Assembly (NCBI GenBank): GCA_946886375.1
Contig: CAMPIL010000129.1
Location: 1 to 9,214 of the forward strand
Reading direction: 5' to 3'
Length of the DNA stretch: 9,214 nucleotides
DNA from: an uncultured Phycisphaerales bacterium
GTDB taxonomy: Bacteria > Planctomycetota > Phycisphaerae > Phycisphaerales > SM1A02
The notes under the pieces are model-generated. The model was not told the origin of the DNA. It saw only the letters and a list, made by a program, of their open reading frames with translations, and did no database searches. The number at the start of each line of letters is the position of its first letter. The stretch's first letter is position 1. Made by a program: the position numbers and the translations under genes. Of the stretch, positions 1 to 9,214 are shown piece after piece.

Positions 1-1
1 G

Positions 2-1372
2 GCGGGACTCGCGGCGGCGGTGCGATTGGCGGATGGGGGATGCCAGCCCATCCTCATCGAATCGAAAAATCGCCGCGGCGGCCGCGCCACAAGCCTGGTT
101 GATCCACGCAGCGGCCACACCATCGACAACTGCCAGCACGTGCTGCTCGGCTGCTGCACAAATCTCATCGACCTGTATTCCAGGCTGAACGTGCTCGATC
201 AGATCGAGTGGCACAAGACGCTGTATTGGACGCGCGGCCGGGGCGAGATCGACCGGATGAAGGCCGGCTGGCTGCCCGCGCCGCTGCATTTGAGTTCATC
301 ATTCCGCCGCATGCGCATTTTCAACCGAGCGGACAAACGGCACATCGCGCGTTGCATGTGGCGCATGATCCGCATGGGAAGCAAAGGCCGGTTCGCGTGG
401 CGAGATCGAACGTTTGGCGAGTTTCTCGATGAATGCGGCCAGCCGCGAGAACTCGTGCGGTCGTTCTGGAACACCATCATCGTCAGCGCATGCAACATGG
501 ATGCGCACCGGGTGAATGCATCCCACGCGCTGCAGGTTTTTCAGGAAGGGTTCCTCGCAAACCGCTGGTCGTACACGATGGGTCTGGCCACGGTTCCGCT
601 TGCGGAACTCTACGCGCCCGCCATCGACGTCATCATCGATGCGGGCGGCGACATCCAATTGGGCGTGTCGGCAAAGGCGATTGCCTTCGACGGCCGGCGC
701 GTGACGGGCGTGGTCACTGAAGACGGCCTCGTGGAAAGTGCTGCGGTCGTTTCCGCCGCGCCGTTTGATCGATTGGACAAACTTGTCTCGGATGCGTTGC
801 GCCGGGCCGACCGTCGATTGCAATGTCTGGATCATTTGGAAGTCAGTCCGATCCTTGGCGTGCACTTGTACTTCGCTCAGCCGATCATGCATTTGCCGCA
901 CCTTGTTCTTGTGGATCGCGGCGTGCAATGGCTGTTCAACAAGGGCGTGAACAGTGATGGCCGCCAGCATGTTCACGCGGTGATCAGCGGCGCGGATGAT
1001 TGGATGGAACTGTCTGAGGATGAGATCGTGCAGCGTGTGCTTGGCGATGTGCATCACGCGCTGCCTCAGTCGATCGGGCTGCCGCCGGTGGAAGCGCGCT
1101 CGATCAAGGAGAAGCGTGCGACGTTCGCCTCACTGCCCGGCATGGATGCGCTTCGCCCCGGCGCAACGCCCGCACTTGTGGGCAGCGGCGGGGGAGGCGT
1201 GGAGAACCTGTTTCTTGCGGGAGATTGGACCGACACCGGCTGGCCCGCGACGATGGAAGGCGCGGTGCGCAGCGGCTATGCGGCGGCTGCCGGCGTTCTT
1301 GGCGATGCAAGTGGCGGTCTGGCAGACGACGTGCCGGCGGGATGGCTGTCGCGAATCTTGGGATTGAAGTGA
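2..1372 (+). CDS. hpnE: Hydroxysqualene dehydroxylase HpnE (FAD-dependent), 5' end cut by the window edge
   Basis: This is an FAD-dependent amine-oxidase/phytoene-desaturase-like flavoprotein of the HpnE family. HpnE makes squalene by reductive removal of the hydroxyl of hydroxysqualene, the last step of the HpnC-HpnD-HpnE route from farnesyl diphosphate to hopanoids or sterols. The frame is open from base 2, and 456 residues are visible. The first residues (AGLAAAVRLADGG) are the tail of the N-terminal dinucleotide-binding glycine motif, so only about ten residues are missing. The GTG at 20 is internal to this fold and is not the true start. Next come the ribose-binding Glu (residue 20), GGRA (26-29) and the HpnE-like IDNCQHVLLGC block (41-51). 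The C-terminal FAD motif LAGDWTDTGWPATMEGAVRSG lies near residues 403-423, followed by a short divergent tail. hpnC and hpnD would be expected just upstream, outside the window. A generic carotenoid desaturase is the main alternative, but the DN-QHVLLG block favours HpnE. Confidence 0.88.
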   Translation, partial: AGLAAAVRLADGGCQPILIESKNRRGGRATSLVDPRSGHTIDNCQHVLLGCCTNLIDLYSRLNVLDQIEWHKTLYWTRGRGEIDRMKAGWLPAPLHLSSSFRRMRIFNRADKRHIARCMWRMIRMGSKGRFAWRDRTFGEFLDECGQPRELVRSFWNTIIVSACNMDAHRVNASHALQVFQEGFLANRWSYTMGLATVPLAELYAPAIDVIIDAGGDIQLGVSAKAIAFDGRRVTGVVTEDGLVESAAVVSAAPFDRLDKLVSDALRRADRRLQCLDHLEVSPILGVHLYFAQPIMHLPHLVLVDRGVQWLFNKGVNSDGRQHVHAVISGADDWMELSEDEIVQRVLGDVHHALPQSIGLPPVEARSIKEKRATFASLPGMDALRPGATPALVGSGGGGVENLFLAGDWTDTGWPATMEGAVRSGYAAAAGVLGDASGGLADDVPAGWLSRILGLK

Positions 1373-1374
1373 TT

Positions 1375-1409
1375 CCTCCGCAGTCACGGGGCGGAGGGGA
1401 GACCCGTGA
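1375..1409. terminator. Possible hairpin region between convergent hpnE and sthA
   Basis: The 44-base gap between the two converging stop codons holds two overlapping, mutually exclusive inverted repeats. CCTCCG (1375-1380) can pair with CGGAGG (1392-1397). TCACGGG (1384-1390) can pair with CCCGTGA (1403-1409). Either could act as a weak bidirectional terminator or 3'-end stabiliser. There is no T-run on either strand, so intrinsic termination is not demonstrated. Confidence 0.3.
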
Positions 1410-1416
1410 TGCCGTG

Positions 1417-2841
1417 CTACGCCGCGAGCGGCGCGGCGTTTGCTTCGTCGTGCGCTGCAATGGCTTGGAGCGCGCTGTATGAGGCGTACTTGAACAACTC
1501 GCCCAACGATGGATAGTTGAAGCAGGTGCCGATGAAATAGTCGATTCCACCGCCATGCGCCTGCACAGCCTGTGCGATGTGGATGAGTTCCGTCGCGTCT
1601 TCGCCGACGATGAACGATCCCAATAGCGCGCGGGTTCGGCGATCAAAGACGCACTTGAGCAGTCCTCGCTCGTCGCCGAGCATTCGGCCGCGCACGTTGT
1701 AGCGGTAGGAAGCGCGGCCGATGACAGGATCGTGGCCGGCGTTTCGCGCTTCCTCCTGGCTCATGCCGACATACGAAATCGCGGGGATCGTGTACAGACC
1801 AATCGGCATCAGGCGCGTGAGCGACTGCTTGAAGCCGATGTCGAACATGTGGCACGCGGCGACGCGGCCTTGCTCCATCGATGTCGCGGCCAGAGCGGGA
1901 AATCCGATCACGTCGCCCGCCGCATAAATCGACGGGACGTTCGTCTGATAGTGTTCATTGACGATGATCAGGCCTCGCTGGCCCATGGCCACGCCGGCCT
2001 CTTCCAGGCCAAGACCGTTCGTGTTGCTGGAACGCCCAGCCGCCCACAGCAGCGACTGAGCCGCGATCACTTCGCCGCTTTCAAATCTCACGCGTACGGA
2101 GCCGTCGTTCGCAGGCTCGACTTGCGCCACTGATTTGCCCAGCAAGAGTTCGACACCCTGCTCCTGCATTGCCTGGACCAGGAGTTGCCGGCACTCCGCA
2201 TCGATGAAGGGCAGGACATCGCTCTGCGTGTGCACGAGCGTCACCTTGACGTTCATCTCCGCGAAGATGGATGCATACTCGCAGCCGATGACTCCGCCGC
2301 CGACGATGATCATGGATGCAGGAATGCGGTCCAACTTCAACACGCCATCCGCGTCAACGACGTTGGGCAGATCAAACGGCACGTGACTCGGCCGCAAAGG
2401 CGATGATCCCGTGCCGATGAGGTTGAATCTTGCGCGCAGCGAAGTGTGACTGCCGTCGGCATGCTGCACGACGACAGTGTGCGGATCGACCACGCGCCCG
2501 GTTCCGTGAAAAACTTCAACGTTGTGACGATCGATGGAGGATTCGATGCGGTCGTGTTCCTGCTGCTCGATGAAATGTCGGCGGGCCATGAACTTGGCGA
2601 TCGAGACATTGTGATCGAGGCGGAAGGTCGTGCCGGGCAGCGGCCGGCGATTGAACGCCGAGCACAGCAGCGCGGTTTCTCGCAGAGCCTTGGAGGGAAT
2701 GGTTCCGGTGTTGACCATTGCGCCGCCGGGCTGCGCGTTCATTTCAATGATCGCCACGCGATGCTTGAAATAACTGGCCTGGGTGGCGGCCTTCTCGCCC
2801 GCCGGCCCGCAGCCGATGCAAATGAGATCAAACTCGCGCAT
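1417..2841 (-). CDS. sthA: Soluble (Si-specific) NAD(P)+ transhydrogenase, SthA/UdhA type
   Basis: A cytoplasmic FAD enzyme of the two-dinucleotide-binding flavoprotein family, 474 residues from the ATG at 2841. It is expected to transfer hydride between NADPH and NAD+. The FAD-binding motif GCGPAG is at residues 10-15, with the ribose-binding Glu at 33. The block GGAMVNTGTIPSKAL (39-53) matches the family but lacks both redox cysteines of lipoamide dehydrogenase. The NAD(P) motif GGGVIG is at 181-186, and the second FAD motif YAAGDVIGFPALA is near 315. The C-terminal FNYPSLGE replaces the catalytic His-Pro-Thr of lipoamide dehydrogenases, as in E. coli SthA. Together these argue for a transhydrogenase rather than a disulfide reductase. 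The ATG is preferred because the FAD fold begins four residues later. An in-frame TTG at 2859 would add six residues, and neither start has a clear Shine-Dalgarno. The gene lies 63 bases downstream of the prolyl oligopeptidase and could be co-transcribed with it. Confidence 0.88.
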   Translation of the reverse strand: MREFDLICIGCGPAGEKAATQASYFKHRVAIIEMNAQPGGAMVNTGTIPSKALRETALLCSAFNRRPLPGTTFRLDHNVSIAKFMARRHFIEQQEHDRIESSIDRHNVEVFHGTGRVVDPHTVVVQHADGSHTSLRARFNLIGTGSSPLRPSHVPFDLPNVVDADGVLKLDRIPASMIIVGGGVIGCEYASIFAEMNVKVTLVHTQSDVLPFIDAECRQLLVQAMQEQGVELLLGKSVAQVEPANDGSVRVRFESGEVIAAQSLLWAAGRSSNTNGLGLEEAGVAMGQRGLIIVNEHYQTNVPSIYAAGDVIGFPALAATSMEQGRVAACHMFDIGFKQSLTRLMPIGLYTIPAISYVGMSQEEARNAGHDPVIGRASYRYNVRGRMLGDERGLLKCVFDRRTRALLGSFIVGEDATELIHIAQAVQAHGGGIDYFIGTCFNYPSLGELFKYASYSALQAIAAHDEANAAPLAA

Positions 2842-2868
2842 GGCGAGTTTATCGGCCAATCCAGCCGC

Positions 2869-2886
2869 GCGGTTCAGTGAAACCGC
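2869..2886 (-). other. Small intercistronic hairpin between the prolyl oligopeptidase gene and sthA
   Basis: GCGGTT (2869-2874) and AACCGC (2881-2886) form a perfect 6-bp stem with a 6-base loop in the short gap between the two minus-strand genes. No T-run follows on the minus strand, so it is unlikely to be a strong terminator. It could be an mRNA processing or stability element, or chance. Confidence 0.25.
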
Positions 2887-2904
2887 AGATGTGCACCCAA
2901 CCCG

Positions 2905-5100
<2,196 letters not shown>

Positions 5101-5104
5101 GTAC

Positions 5105-5110
5105 GCCTCC
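5105..5110 (-). promoter_or_regulatory. Shine-Dalgarno GGAGGC of the prolyl oligopeptidase gene
   Basis: On the minus strand GGAGGC lies four bases before the ATG at 5100. It decides the start in favour of the signal-peptide ATG rather than upstream in-frame starts. Confidence 0.75.
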
Positions 5111-5128
5111 ATGTGATGGATGATCATG

Positions 5129-5134
5129 ATGATA
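5129..5134 (-). promoter_or_regulatory. Possible -10 box for the prolyl oligopeptidase gene
   Basis: Read on the minus strand this is TATCAT, five of six matches to TATAAT, and would give a leader of roughly 20 bases including the GGAGGC. No convincing -35 is seen about 17 bases upstream. The call rests mainly on the need for a promoter in this 80-base divergent gap. Confidence 0.3.
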
Positions 5135-5168
5135 TGCGAAGCCGCCGCGATCCGTTGCATGAAAAGGC

Positions 5169-5174
5169 TATAAT
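5169..5174 (+). promoter_or_regulatory. -10 box (TATAAT) of the rnpB promoter
   Basis: A perfect TATAAT ends seven bases before the first base of the P1 helix of the RNase P RNA (5181), the expected distance to a transcription start. No good -35 exists at 16-18 bases upstream. TTGCAT at 5155-5160 is only eight bases away and cannot serve. The promoter may rely on the strong -10 or an activator. Confidence 0.6.
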
Positions 5175-5424
5175 GACCGCGTGGACAGGTGATCGCTCGC
5201 CACGGCGAGAGGAAAGTCCGAACACGGCAGGACACGGTGGTGGGTAACGCCCACCGGCATTGGTCGAATGTGCCAGGGACAGTGCCACAGAGAACAGACC
5301 GCCCGGCGTGGCTGCTTCAGTGGGCCCGTCAGGCAAGGGTGAAACGGTGCGGTAAGAGCGCACCGCTCGATTGGCGACAATCGAGGCACGGCAAACCCCA
5401 CCGCGTGCAAGCGCAAGCAGTCCC

Positions 5425-5454
5425 TCCGGAAGTTCTGGCAACAGAATTTCTGGA
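5425..5454 (+). other. GCAA-capped 13-bp helix in the P15-P17 region of rnpB
   Basis: Bases 5425-5437 pair continuously with 5442-5454 (two G-U wobbles) around a GCAA tetraloop. It is nested inside the GTCCC (5420-5424)/GGGAC (5472-5476) helix and next to a second small hairpin, CCACGGTCCGTGG (5456-5468), that resembles P17. It looks like a lineage-specific extra arm in the specificity-to-cleavage junction. Confidence 0.6.
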
Positions 5455-5529
5455 ACCACGGTCCGTGGTATGGGACGGGTAGCGTGCTTGAGGCCGATGG
5501 CAACATCGGTCCCAGAGGAATGATCACCA

Positions 5530-5581
5530 CCCCCGGAAGTTGCGGCCGCGCGATCCTGAGCGCGACATCAACTTCCGGGGG
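5530..5581 (+). other. Extra helix between P2 and P4 of rnpB (P19-like position)
   Basis: CCCCCGGAAGTTG (5530-5542) pairs perfectly over 13 bp with CAACTTCCGGGGG (5569-5581). An inner CGCGC (5547-5551)/GCGCG (5560-5564) stem is possible. The arm sits between the 3' strand of P2 and the ACAGAA block of P4, where E. coli has only a few bases. Confidence 0.7.
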
Positions 5582-5612
5582 CACAGAATTCGGCTTACGT
5601 CCACACGACCAT

Positions 5613-5647
5613 GGCAGGCCCTCTCCAAGAGGGCCTGCCGCCTTTTT
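5613..5647 (+). terminator. Intrinsic terminator of rnpB
   Basis: GGCAGGCCCTC (5613-5623) pairs perfectly with GAGGGCCTGCC (5629-5639) around a five-base loop, and GCC then TTTTT (5643-5647) follows. It starts nine bases after the P1 helix ends. On the opposite strand no T-run follows the stem, so it should not efficiently stop transcription arriving from the convergent M28 gene. Confidence 0.9.
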
Positions 5648-5685
5648 GCCGCGCGTTGCCGTTGAGGCTCAGCACGGTTCCGGCA

Positions 5686-7761
5686 TCACTGCGCCGCGCG
5701 CCCCTTCAATACAACTTCAACCGATTTTTCTTCCTCACCGCGCCGCAGCATGATCTTCACCTTGTCTCCCGGTTCGTGCTTGGCGAGAAACTCCGATAGT
5801 GACCGCGCGCCGGCGATCTCGGCGCCGTTCCAGGTCAGCAGAATGTCGCCGGCCTGAATGCCCCCCTCGGCGGCGCTTGATCCATCGCGCACGCCGTCCA
5901 CGCGCATGCCGGTTTCCAGTTCGGCGGTGTAATCCGGCATCGTGCCCAGGCTGACTTTCGCGCCGGTGTCGCGCCCCGGCCCGCCGCCGGTGGCCTGCGC
6001 GAACTTCAGGCGATCGGGGGCGGCGGCGAAGTGCATCGCCAAATGCTCCAGCAGGTCAATGATCTTCACCGCGCCTGCGGGATTCACGGTGTAGCCCTTG
6101 TCGGTGGGCTTGTGGTAGTCCGCGTGCTCGCCGGTGAACAGGAACAGCACCGGCACGTCTTTGCCATAGAAACTTGAGTGATCCGACGGTCCGCGCCCGG
6201 TCGGCGATGCGGAGATCTTCAAGCCGCTGCTTTCAAAGATGGGCTTGAGCAGTTTGTCGAAGTTTTCCGCCGTGCCCGTGCCCTGCACGAGCAGATTGTC
6301 GCTGCGCAGCCGGCCGATCATGTCCATGTTGATCATGAGATTGATCGACTCAACGTTCATTGATGGATGCTCGACGAAGTGCTTGGAGCCGATCAGGCCT
6401 GCCTCTTCCGCGCTGAAGGCGATGAACAGCACCGAGCGCAGGTTGGCGTCGTCGGCGGCTTCGTTGTAATTCCTCGCCATGCGCTGCGCCGCGATGAGCA
6501 CCCCGGCGGTTCCGGAGGCGTTGTCATCCGCGCCGGGATGGAGTTGCCCGATGTTGTTGGGCCTCGCGCCAGTGTAGCCGTAGCCAAGGTGGTCGTAATG
6601 GGCGCCGATGACAATCCATTGATCCGCAAGGCTGCCCTTGCCGCGCAGCACGCCGGCGACGTTTTCAGTTTCCAGCCGATCTTTGACCTGGAGATTGCTC
6701 GTGAGCGAAACCTGCAGCGAGTTGTCGAGATTGACGGACTTCACCTCGCCGTTGTCGGCCAGTCGCCGCCATGATGTCAGGTCGCGCTTCTGCGAATCGC
6801 CTGCGCGAAGCAGGCGGTCAGCGACTTCCTGCGAAACCTGCACGGATGGAATGGTCAATCGCCCGCCGAACCGCCCGCTGTCGCGGAATGTTTCAAGCGT
6901 CGTTTTGCCATCCACCGCGCCGGGCGGGTTGACCAGGATCACCGCAGCCGCGCCGCGGTCCACGACGCTTTTCATCTTCATTTCAATGCCTGATGCAGCA
7001 CTGAAGCGTGCTCTGCTCCACTTGCTCTTGCCTTGCTCATCCAGCGGTTCATACCGCAGCAGCAGCGCGATGCGGCCGGTGAGATCGGTGTCGTTGTCGA
7101 AACTGGAATAACCGTCGCGGCCCTGTTCAATTCCGTATCCGACAAACGTCACCGGCCCGACGACTTGTCCGCTGCCTGAATTGCCCAGCACCACGAAGTC
7201 GATTCCTTCGGTCAGCGGCTGGCCGTTCATCGATCCTGCCGCCTCAAGCACGCGCACATCGGGGTTGGGAGAGGCGAAATCGAACGGTTGGCGATAGGTG
7301 TAACCGGCCTTGGAAATGCCGCCGCCCATCTCCTGCCCGGCGCTGGGAAACGCGGGCTCGACGCCACATTGCCTGAAGTACCACTCGATGTATTCCGCGG
7401 CAACTTCTCCGCCCCGCGTGCCGGGCGCACGGCCCTCAAAGAAGGGGTTGGAAAGCGTCTGCACGTGCTGGTACCACTCGGTCGCGTCCGGTCCCAAATC
7501 CTCGAACACCTTGCGGAGATCGAGTTTGTCTGCGGCAACTTCAGCAGCGACGCTGGAGTCCTTCGGCAGGAAGCGGCGGATATTGGATGGAGCCTCGGTC
7601 ACTGTGCCGGTCGGCGGCGCCTCGGCGGGGCTGACCGCGGCTGGCGCGACAGCGGCGTCGGCGTGCGTGTCGGGGCTGATGGTGCACGCGGCGGGAAACG
7701 CCAGTGCCGCAATCAGGACAAAGAAAGCCCGTAGCCTGGAAAACTCAGATGTATTGATCAT
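5686..7761 (-). CDS. Exported M28 family zinc metallopeptidase with PA and PDZ domains (probable lipoprotein)
   Basis: A 691-residue extracytoplasmic aminopeptidase-like enzyme using two zinc ions. The N-terminus (MINTSEFSRLR, hydrophobic 12-24, then PAAC with Cys26) looks like a lipoprotein signal, although Pro at -3 departs from the usual Leu. An Ala/Pro-rich linker spans about 28-60. A PA (protease-associated) insert lies at about 190-345. The M28 catalytic domain covers about 365-580. Its zinc ligands are His388 in GAHYDH, Asp412 or 413 in GADDNASG, Glu452/Glu453 in SAEEAG (one a ligand, one the general base), Asp480 in NMDMIG and His550 in DYHKPTD. All expected metal residues are present. 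A PDZ domain closes the protein (about 612-690, with GIQAGDILLTWNG). Substrate cannot be told from sequence. There is no clear Shine-Dalgarno before the ATG, but it is the only start giving the full signal segment. The gene converges on rnpB and is divergent from gcvP. Confidence 0.92.
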   Translation of the reverse strand: MINTSEFSRLRAFFVLIAALAFPAACTISPDTHADAAVAPAAVSPAEAPPTGTVTEAPSNIRRFLPKDSSVAAEVAADKLDLRKVFEDLGPDATEWYQHVQTLSNPFFEGRAPGTRGGEVAAEYIEWYFRQCGVEPAFPSAGQEMGGGISKAGYTYRQPFDFASPNPDVRVLEAAGSMNGQPLTEGIDFVVLGNSGSGQVVGPVTFVGYGIEQGRDGYSSFDNDTDLTGRIALLLRYEPLDEQGKSKWSRARFSAASGIEMKMKSVVDRGAAAVILVNPPGAVDGKTTLETFRDSGRFGGRLTIPSVQVSQEVADRLLRAGDSQKRDLTSWRRLADNGEVKSVNLDNSLQVSLTSNLQVKDRLETENVAGVLRGKGSLADQWIVIGAHYDHLGYGYTGARPNNIGQLHPGADDNASGTAGVLIAAQRMARNYNEAADDANLRSVLFIAFSAEEAGLIGSKHFVEHPSMNVESINLMINMDMIGRLRSDNLLVQGTGTAENFDKLLKPIFESSGLKISASPTGRGPSDHSSFYGKDVPVLFLFTGEHADYHKPTDKGYTVNPAGAVKIIDLLEHLAMHFAAAPDRLKFAQATGGGPGRDTGAKVSLGTMPDYTAELETGMRVDGVRDGSSAAEGGIQAGDILLTWNGAEIAGARSLSEFLAKHEPGDKVKIMLRRGEEEKSVEVVLKGRAAQ

Positions 7762-7771
7762 GTCGGATGCG

Positions 7772-7781
7772 CTTTCGAAAG
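7772..7781. promoter_or_regulatory. 10-bp palindrome CTTTCGAAAG upstream of the M28 gene
   Basis: A perfect palindrome 10 bases before the M28 start codon. It could be a small operator or chance; no recognised regulator site matches it. Confidence 0.2.
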
Positions 7782-7802
7782 ATGGGCGAATGACGAAAGA
7801 AC

Positions 7803-7830
7803 AGTGTACGCCACGGGCTGGTGAGTGTAC
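7803..7830. repeat. Direct repeat AGTGTAC, spaced two helical turns, in the M28/gcvP divergent region
   Basis: AGTGTAC occurs at 7803-7809 and again at 7824-7830, 21 bases apart start to start. That places both copies on the same DNA face. On the minus strand each contains TACACT, which resembles a -10 box, so the copies could be alternative M28 promoters or an operator pair. Confidence 0.3.
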
Positions 7831-7848
7831 CGCTGCGGCGGCGGTCCG

Positions 7849-7877
7849 TTGCTGAAAGGCGGCTCGCTGAATATAGT
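7849..7877 (+). promoter_or_regulatory. Candidate sigma70-type promoter for gcvP
   Basis: TTGCTG (7849-7854) and TATAGT (7872-7877) are separated by 17 bases. The -10 matches TATAAT at five of six positions; the -35 keeps the TTG core. Transcription would start near 7884, giving a leader of about 90 bases before the ATG at 7973. Confidence 0.45.
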
Positions 7878-7890
7878 TGACTCAGCCCAT

Positions 7891-7922
7891 GGGAAGGTGA
7901 GGACGCGGCTGCCTTCCTCGCC
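7891..7922 (+). other. Alternative hairpins in the putative gcvP leader
   Basis: GGAAGG (7892-7897) can pair with CCTTCC (7912-7917), or GGTGAGG (7896-7902) with CCTCGCC (7916-7922, one G-U). The two pairings exclude each other, the kind of arrangement seen in leader switches. No known riboswitch core is recognisable. Confidence 0.25.
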
Positions 7923-7972
7923 CCAGCCTCAGAGACTTTGCAACCAGCCACTGCCGTCTGAGAAGGCTTGAG

Positions 7973-9214
<1,242 letters not shown>

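Larger units (their letters stand above)
5181..5606 (+). ncRNA. rnpB: RNase P RNA (bacterial A-type), catalytic subunit for tRNA 5' maturation
   Basis: The catalytic RNA of ribonuclease P, which removes 5' leaders from pre-tRNAs together with the RnpA protein. Conserved blocks are in order: GAGAGGAAAGTCCG (5207-5220), ACAGAGAACAGACCGCC (5287-5303), AGGGTGAAACGGTGCGGTAA (from 5336), GGCAAACCCCACC, GGGTAG (5477-5482, holding the GGU that pairs with the tRNA CCA end) and ACAGAATTCGGCTTAC (5583-5598). P1 is GTGGAC (5181-5186) with GTCCAC (5599-5604). P2 is GGTGATC (5188-5194) with GATCACC (5522-5528). P18 is capped by a GCAA tetraloop within 5495-5512. At about 426 bases it is longer than E. coli's 377. 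P3 is only a 5-bp hairpin (5196-5209). Two extra 13-bp helices lie at 5425-5454 and 5530-5581. The ends are set from P1 and the terminator and may be off by a few bases. Confidence 0.95.

Noticed and set aside
299..1057. 252-residue minus-strand open frame opposite hpnE
   Set aside because: It lies entirely antisense to a well-supported flavoprotein gene, has no recognisable domain, and is the kind of shadow frame expected in GC-rich DNA.
2842..2859. TTG start for sthA at 2859
   Set aside because: It has no Shine-Dalgarno and adds six residues before a fold that begins right after the ATG at 2841. It is kept only as an alternative.
5155..5160. TTGCAT as the -35 box of rnpB
   Set aside because: Only eight bases separate it from the TATAAT box; about 17 are needed.
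5101..5235. N-terminal extension of the prolyl oligopeptidase reading back into rnpB
   Set aside because: The extension overlaps rnpB and its promoter and would bury the signal peptide. The ATG at 5100 has its own GGAGGC.
5124..5584. Several open frames on both strands across rnpB
   Set aside because: The region is a structural RNA with conserved blocks and paired helices throughout, so the frames are incidental.
7762..7972. Glycine or cobalamin riboswitch ahead of gcvP
   Set aside because: Some short strings (GCCACTG, GGTGAGG) look suggestive. The conserved cores of the glycine and cobalamin aptamers are not present in order.

Overview
The window is a GC-rich bacterial chromosomal segment of about 9.2 kb with no sign of mobile DNA. 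It holds five protein genes, two of them cut by the window edges, and one structural RNA gene. The gene families suggest a Planctomycetota-like bacterium: a squalene/hopanoid HpnE, a cysteine-free SthA-type transhydrogenase, secreted S9 and M28 peptidases, and a long A-type RNase P RNA. That assignment is inference from gene content and style; no phylogeny was run.

Layout, left to right. The 3' nearly complete part of hpnE (hydroxysqualene dehydroxylase) runs on + to 1372. It converges on sthA (soluble pyridine nucleotide transhydrogenase, minus strand, 1417-2841). Upstream of sthA on the same strand, 63 bases away, is a secreted prolyl oligopeptidase (2905-5100). The two could share a transcript. 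About 80 bases from the peptidase start, and divergent from it, is rnpB, the RNase P RNA gene (about 5181-5606, + strand). It has a perfect TATAAT box and a strong intrinsic terminator. A large exported M28 metallopeptidase with PA and PDZ domains (5686-7761, minus strand) converges on the rnpB terminator. A 211-base divergent intergenic region then separates it from gcvP (glycine decarboxylase P-protein, + strand), which is cut off by the right edge.

The genes do not form one pathway. They are housekeeping or metabolic functions: squalene synthesis for hopanoids or sterols, NADPH/NADH balance, extracytoplasmic peptide breakdown, tRNA 5' maturation and glycine cleavage. The two exported peptidases could cooperate in peptide scavenging, with glycine catabolism nearby, but that is speculation.

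I found no undescribed multi-gene system. The most interesting material is RNA-level. rnpB carries two extra perfect or near-perfect 13-bp helices and a minimal P3. The gcvP leader has a hairpin placed over one of its two candidate start codons. The region upstream of the M28 gene has a spaced direct repeat and a palindrome.
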